Below are positions 13,884 through 17,882 of a DNA stretch of 17,882 bases, in pieces. Position 1 is the stretch's first letter. Every line of letters starts with the position of its first letter. The notes below the pieces were generated by a model, which made no database searches, had not been told where the DNA came from, and saw nothing but the letters and a program-made list of their open reading frames with translations. The position numbers and the translations under genes were made by a program. Source of the stretch: an uncultured Collinsella sp. (lineage in GTDB: Bacteria > Actinomycetota > Coriobacteriia > Coriobacteriales > Coriobacteriaceae); contig CABQZS010000163.1 of the NCBI GenBank assembly GCA_902468695.1, positions 1 to 17,882 on the forward strand, written 5' to 3'.

Positions 13884-14165
13884 CTATACGAGTATACCTA
13901 TAAGAAGCTGCAGAATCAGCCTCTGCACCAACTGCAACGCAATAATCGCAACGACCGGCGAAAAATCGATACCACCCATCGGCGGGATAAAACGACGGAA
14001 CAGGTTGAGCCACGGACCGCACACGCTATCGAGCACCGCGGCAATATCCTGGAGCAAACCACCCTGCTTCATGGGAATCCATGTCATAAAGCAGTAGACG
14101 ACAATGAGCGTGGAATAGAAGTTGAACAGCGTGTTGACCAGCTGGACGATAGTGTAGATGTTGAT
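13884..14165 (-). CDS. yggT: YggT family membrane protein with an apparent non-AUG start
   Basis: YggT (YlmG) proteins are small two-helix membrane proteins conserved beside sepF. The frame reads NIYTIVQLVNTLFNFYSTL, then a first helix ending VVYCFMTWIPM, then LLQDIAAVLDSVCGPWLNLF, RRFIPPMGGIDFSPVVAII and a second helix to the TAG at 13884. No ATG, GTG or TTG exists between the in-frame sepF stop (14187-14189) and the ATG at 14087. That ATG falls at the end of the first conserved helix and would remove it. A GAGGAG at 14172-14177 lies 6 nt before ATC at 14165, giving a 93-residue protein of normal family length; ATT at 14171 is the other choice. The start codon is therefore uncommon or the sequence holds an error. 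The gap from sepF is only about 21 nt, so translational coupling is likely. Confidence 0.8.
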   Translation of the reverse strand: MNIYTIVQLVNTLFNFYSTLIVVYCFMTWIPMKQGGLLQDIAAVLDSVCGPWLNLFRRFIPPMGGIDFSPVVAIIALQLVQRLILQLLIGILV

Positions 14166-14186
14166 GGGAATCTCCTCGTCTTGTCT

Positions 14187-14909
14187 TTACTTGAGGTAGC
14201 CGTCGGCACGAAGCTTCTTGAGATCGGAATCTTTGACCTCGCAACCGGCGGGCAGCACCATGAACACGCGGTCGCCCACCTCCTTGACCGTGGCACCCAG
14301 ACCGCAGGCAAAGCCGTAAGAGAAGTCCAAGACGCGCTTGGCAACTTCGGTGCGTACGCCCACAAAAATCAGTGCGACAGGCTGCTTGGTGCGAACGCGG
14401 CGCACCACGGTCTCCACATCGTCATAGCTCTCGGGGCGCAGGACATAGGCCGGCAGCTGCGGCGTGGCGTTGATGATATTGCTTGCATAGGCCGAGGCAT
14501 CGCTCGGCGCAGGCGCGGGCGCAGCGGCGGCACGGGCGCGGGTGTTCTCGGCGTAGCTCGACGGCGTATCATAGGCACCAGGACGATAACCGCTCGCAAC
14601 ACTGTCCTGCGAGCGCGAAGGCGGGTTATACGTCGTGGCATGGCGGGAGTCATCGCCGACCAGCTGACCGGAGCGCGTATACACGGCAACCGACTCAGCT
14701 TCGCCACGGCGCGTCTGACCAAGCAGGCCGTTGCTCGGCTCGTCTTGGGTGTAGAAGCCCTCGCCCGAAGCACCGCTGTAGCCGTTGCCCTGATAGCCAT
14801 CGTCGTAGCCGTCATCGTAGCCGTAGTCGTCGTCCTGGCCATAACCCTGGTCGTAACCCTGCTGGCCGCCCAGGTGCATCTTATTTTTAATCTCGTCAAG
14901 GAAGCCCAT
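14187..14909 (-). CDS. sepF: cell division protein SepF
   Basis: SepF binds the FtsZ C-terminus and anchors or bundles Z-ring filaments at the membrane. The 240-residue protein has the expected N-terminal amphipathic helix (MGFLDEIKNKMHLGG), a long disordered linker and a C-terminal SepF/DUF552 core at about residues 153-235 (AYVLRPESYDDVETVVRRVR, PVALIFVGVRTEVAKRVLDFSYG, GATVKEVGDRVFMVLPAG). The linker is unusual: residues 15-45 are repeats of Gly, Tyr, Asp and Gln (such as YDDGYDDGY), followed by Ser/Pro- and Ala-rich parts, making the protein longer than the roughly 150 residues of Bacillus SepF. The ATG at 14909 is chosen over 14960 because it gives the conserved MGFL start behind AGAGGA. 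It lies between yggS and yggT on the same strand. Confidence 0.95.
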   Translation of the reverse strand: MGFLDEIKNKMHLGGQQGYDQGYGQDDDYGYDDGYDDGYQGNGYSGASGEGFYTQDEPSNGLLGQTRRGEAESVAVYTRSGQLVGDDSRHATTYNPPSRSQDSVASGYRPGAYDTPSSYAENTRARAAAAPAPAPSDASAYASNIINATPQLPAYVLRPESYDDVETVVRRVRTKQPVALIFVGVRTEVAKRVLDFSYGFACGLGATVKEVGDRVFMVLPAGCEVKDSDLKKLRADGYLK

Positions 14910-14969
14910 GGTTGTGTCCTCTCGCGGTTTAGTGCAGGCGCCCCGATAATCAGTGCGCACTTCAGAGCC

Positions 14970-15707
14970 TTATTTTACTGCAAACTCCGGGCTAAATACT
15001 ACCCTGCCCAGGCGAACGAGCGTAGAGCCTTCCTCAAGGGCAGGCTCAAAGTCCTCGCTCATGCCGCAGGAAAGCTCAGGCAGGTTCAAATCGGGATGCG
15101 CCGCCTCCAGCTCATCCCTCAGCTCACGAAGCCCCGCAAAGGTGCGGCGTGCCACATCCTTATTCCCCCGGGGCGCCATAGTCATAAGTCCCTGCACGCA
15201 AATTCCCTCAAGTTCCGCAAACTCACCCGCGGCGGCGCGAATCTCATCGGGCGAAAAGCCTCCCTTCGACTCCTCACCACTCACATTGACCTCAATGAGC
15301 ACACGCTGAGGGCCGGCGAGCTCGCCTGCCTCGATCTTGCGGACAGCACGGCTCGAGATCGCCTGCGCCAGATGCAGCGAACCCACCGAGTGAATCAGCT
15401 CGGCTGAGCCCAGCACCGCATTGATCTTATTGGTCTGCAGGTTGCCGATCATATCGAAGCGCACCTCGGGCAGCTCCGGATGCTCCGCCAGGCCCGTGAG
15501 CTTGCGAACCAGCTCCTGCGGGCGGTTCTCGGCAAAATGGCGATACCCCGCATGGATGGCGGCAACGGTCTCATCGACACCAACGGTCTTGGACACGGCA
15601 ATGAGGCGCGCGGCGTCGTGGGGGCGGCCCGCGCGATCGAGCGCCGCATAAAAACGTTCCAGAATCTGCTCGCGGCGAGCGCGCATCAAGTCCAAATAGT
15701 TATCCAT
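14970..15707 (-). CDS. yggS: YggS/PLPBP family pyridoxal phosphate homeostasis protein
   Basis: YggS (YlmE, PROSC) proteins bind pyridoxal 5'-phosphate without known enzyme activity and keep PLP and amino-acid pools balanced. The 245-residue protein is a single TIM barrel with the PLP-binding Lys40 in LIAVSKTV, HFAENRPQEL (family FGENrvQE, here with Ala in place of Gly), FDMIGNLQTNKI (family HxIGxLQxNK, with Asp in place of His), VLIEVNVSGEESKGGF, GLMTMAP and the C-terminal LSCGMSEDFEPALEEGSTLVRLGRVVF. Start 15707 has GGAGGCG 8 nt upstream; the ATG at 15791 would run through a terminator stem. It heads the yggS-sepF-yggT-divIVA run, 60 nt before sepF, an order also known from the ylm cluster of Firmicutes. 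Confidence 0.94.
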   Translation of the reverse strand: MDNYLDLMRARREQILERFYAALDRAGRPHDAARLIAVSKTVGVDETVAAIHAGYRHFAENRPQELVRKLTGLAEHPELPEVRFDMIGNLQTNKINAVLGSAELIHSVGSLHLAQAISSRAVRKIEAGELAGPQRVLIEVNVSGEESKGGFSPDEIRAAAGEFAELEGICVQGLMTMAPRGNKDVARRTFAGLRELRDELEAAHPDLNLPELSCGMSEDFEPALEEGSTLVRLGRVVFSPEFAVK

Positions 15708-15752
15708 TGCCAATCGCCTCCGCTGACAGCCAAACAAGTAGTCCCATGCTAA

Positions 15753-15789
15753 CGCAAGAGCGCGGCCCCGCATGTGCAAGGCCGCGCTC
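15753..15789 (-). terminator. hairpin after phoU, probable terminator
   Basis: A 10-bp perfect stem, GAGCGCGGCC (15758-15767) with GGCCGCGCTC (15780-15789), closes a 12-nt loop 37 nt after the phoU stop. On the minus strand it is followed by TTGCGTT, a poor T-tract, so termination may be partial and allow readthrough into yggS. Confidence 0.65.
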
Positions 15790-15826
15790 ACTTAGGTATT
15801 TACAATCTTTCGACGAACGGGGTTAC

Positions 15827-16684
15827 TTACTCCTCGTCGTCCTCGCCATCGTCCTCGTCCTCAAGATGATCGAGCAGGTAGCGAAGACCCTCGCTGACCT
15901 CGTTAGCAGGCACCTTGGCAACGTAGTGCGCGTCGACGGCAGGCCTCATGATAACGCCCTCGCCCGAAGGTACGCGCATGCTCTCGAGCTCATCCTCATC
16001 AGTGCGGGCGATATCGCCGGCAGTCATACGCTGTCCGGTCAACAGGAAGGTCAGACGGCAGGCGGCATCGATGGAAATCGAAGCAATGCGATCGAGGTAG
16101 CGCGAAACCATGATGGCGCGGCGCAGGTCGTCATAGTTGCTATCGTCATCCATAAACTCGCCCGCGTCCATGCGGTTGAAGGTACGGAAGAACTTCTCGT
16201 ACGCCGCATGCACCGGCTCGTCCTTGACGGCCAGGTTGCAGATGATGGACATGTCGTTGGTGACGAGCGCAGAAAGCGACGAGCCCAGCAACTGGTAGAC
16301 AGCTTCGGCCTCGGCCTCGACCGTGCCGACAAGCTCCTTGGGCAGCGAGATGTCGGCCTTGACCATATGACGCGTGGCGCGGCAGATCTGGCGAACCTTA
16401 TCGGTCATGCGCTGCAGGTTAAAGTCGACGTAGATGATCGTCTGAAGCAGGCGGAAGTCGGAGGCGACCGGTGATTGCGTGGCGATCAGGTTGTAGCAGA
16501 CGGCCTCAAGGTTGGCGCAGCGTGCGTCAATCGAAAGCGTGCGCTTCTTGGTCTTGGTGGCGAGCTTGCGGTCGTCGGTCACATAGGCCTTCACGGCATC
16601 GTGGAGGGCCAGATCGACGGCCTCGTAGATGCTCAGCATCTCGTGACGGGCCTCGATGAGCTGACGGGAAAACAGTTTGCGCAT
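15827..16684 (-). CDS. phoU: phosphate signalling protein PhoU
   Basis: PhoU links Pst-mediated phosphate uptake to the two-component Pho response and restrains uptake when phosphate is plentiful. The 285-residue all-helical protein carries two PhoU repeats. The first includes YEAVDLALHDAVKAYVTDD (20-38), FRLLQTIIYVDFNLQRMTDKVRQICR (77-102); the second includes EAEAVYQLLGSSL and RRAIMVSRYLDRIASISIDAACRLTFLLTG (188-217), each with the acidic/Arg pattern used for metal clusters. Residues 218-285 form an extra C-terminal tail with EDELESMRVPSGEG, and a last acidic stretch (DEDDGEDDEE); standard PhoU is about 220-240 residues. GGAGTG before the ATG supports the start. It follows pstB after 92 nt, and a terminator-like hairpin ends the unit. 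Confidence 0.9.
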   Translation of the reverse strand: MRKLFSRQLIEARHEMLSIYEAVDLALHDAVKAYVTDDRKLATKTKKRTLSIDARCANLEAVCYNLIATQSPVASDFRLLQTIIYVDFNLQRMTDKVRQICRATRHMVKADISLPKELVGTVEAEAEAVYQLLGSSLSALVTNDMSIICNLAVKDEPVHAAYEKFFRTFNRMDAGEFMDDDSNYDDLRRAIMVSRYLDRIASISIDAACRLTFLLTGQRMTAGDIARTDEDELESMRVPSGEGVIMRPAVDAHYVAKVPANEVSEGLRYLLDHLEDEDDGEDDEE

Positions 16685-16737
16685 GGTTCACTCCAATCAG
16701 TTGGGTGCGGTCATGCCGCCCGCACAGTGAATACGCA

Positions 16738-16775
16738 CCGGACCAGGTCCGATCGACTTGGGACTAGTCGCACCG
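16738..16775 (-). other. small dyads in the pstB-phoU gap
   Basis: Two short palindromes lie in tandem here: CGGAC-CAG-GTCCG (16739-16751) and CGACT...AGTCG (16754-16770). They are flanked by CGCACC/CGCACC direct repeats. They could form a processing or attenuation structure that lowers phoU relative to pstB, but each stem is only 5 bp. Confidence 0.25.
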
Positions 16776-16776
16776 A

Positions 16777-17580
<804 letters not shown>

Positions 17581-17592
17581 GGGACTCCTTAA

Positions 17593-17882
17593 CTAGCGGC
17601 GCTTGCGCGACAGGAAGCGCGCAAACAGGTTGAAGGCCAAAATGATCACCATCAGCAAGAGCGCGGTGCCGTAGGCTGCGTTCATGTTGATACCGTCGTT
17701 GGCAAGCAGGTACAGGTGAACGGTCATGGGACGACCGGAATCGAGCGGCGAAATAGGTAGATTGATGGCCTGGCCCATGGTGTAGAGCACCACGGCGGTC
17801 TCGCCGATGGCGCGGCCGATGGCAAGGACGATGCCGGTGGCAATGCGGCCAAAGGCCGAAGGAAGCACGATCTTGGAGACGA
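17593..17882 (-). CDS. pstA: phosphate ABC transporter permease PstA, C-terminal part (5' end beyond the window)
   Basis: The last 96 codons of a membrane permease are present, reading VSKIVLPSAFGRIATGIVLA at the left-most visible residues. The EAA-type cytoplasmic loop that contacts PstB is seen as LPSAFGRIATGIVLAIGRAIGETA, followed by the PstA-like VVLYTMGQAINLPISPLDSG and a final transmembrane helix (AAYGTALLLMVIILAFNLFARFL) with a basic tail KRR. PstA rather than PstC is inferred because it lies directly 5' of pstB and ends with the typical short positively charged terminus. The reading frame enters from base 17882 with no start in view. Confidence 0.93.
   Translation of the reverse strand, partial: VSKIVLPSAFGRIATGIVLAIGRAIGETAVVLYTMGQAINLPISPLDSGRPMTVHLYLLANDGINMNAAYGTALLLMVIILAFNLFARFLSRKRR

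Noticed and set aside
14181..15407. 408-codon open frame on the plus strand
   Set aside because: Antisense to sepF and yggS, with no coherent domain and a frame that depends on GC-biased third positions.

Overview
The window is a stretch of core chromosome from a high-GC Gram-positive. Gene content, the yggS-sepF-yggT-divIVA division cluster and the strong C/G third-position bias point to class Coriobacteriia, most likely Collinsella or a close relative. That is inferred from protein style, not from a marker gene. No rRNA, tRNA, CRISPR array, integrase or transposase was seen.

Layout: (1) 1-1458, minus: 5' part of polA, running off the left edge. (2) 1625-3022, plus: M18 aminopeptidase, divergent from polA, then a yaaA-type peroxide-stress gene (3149-3958) behind a long inverted repeat. 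(3) 3982-4497, minus: a membrane-anchored protein of unknown function. (4) 4569-7016, plus: a thiamine block made of a TPP riboswitch, thiC, and thiD with its own promoter-like region. (5) 7077-9755, minus: SGNH esterase, a TIGR02452/PARG-like macrodomain protein lacking one glutamate of its QEE signature, and a Bax-inhibitor-1 family membrane protein, with clear terminators between them. (6) 9834-10172, minus: a small unknown protein whose promoter carries a LexA-like box and would give a leaderless or nearly leaderless mRNA. (7) 10423-12163, plus: low-affinity phosphate transporter pit with its DUF47 partner, followed by a ~110-nt imperfect palindrome. (8) 12450-12980, plus: a small nitroreductase whose codon use changes steeply along its length. 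(9) 13148-15707, minus: divIVA, yggT (apparently without a standard start codon), sepF and yggS, the ylm-type division cluster. (10) 15827-17882, minus: phoU, pstB and the 3' end of pstA, the high-affinity phosphate system.

How the genes work together: thiC and thiD make and phosphorylate the pyrimidine half of thiamine under TPP control. Pit/DUF47 and PstAB/PhoU are two phosphate uptake routes within 7.5 kb of each other. SepF, DivIVA and YggT act at the division site and membrane. The rest is housekeeping or stress functions.

No large undescribed multi-gene system is visible. The best leads are small: the LexA-box gene at 10172, the PARG-like protein with an altered catalytic motif, the non-AUG start of yggT, and the palindrome next to a region poor in C at third codon positions.
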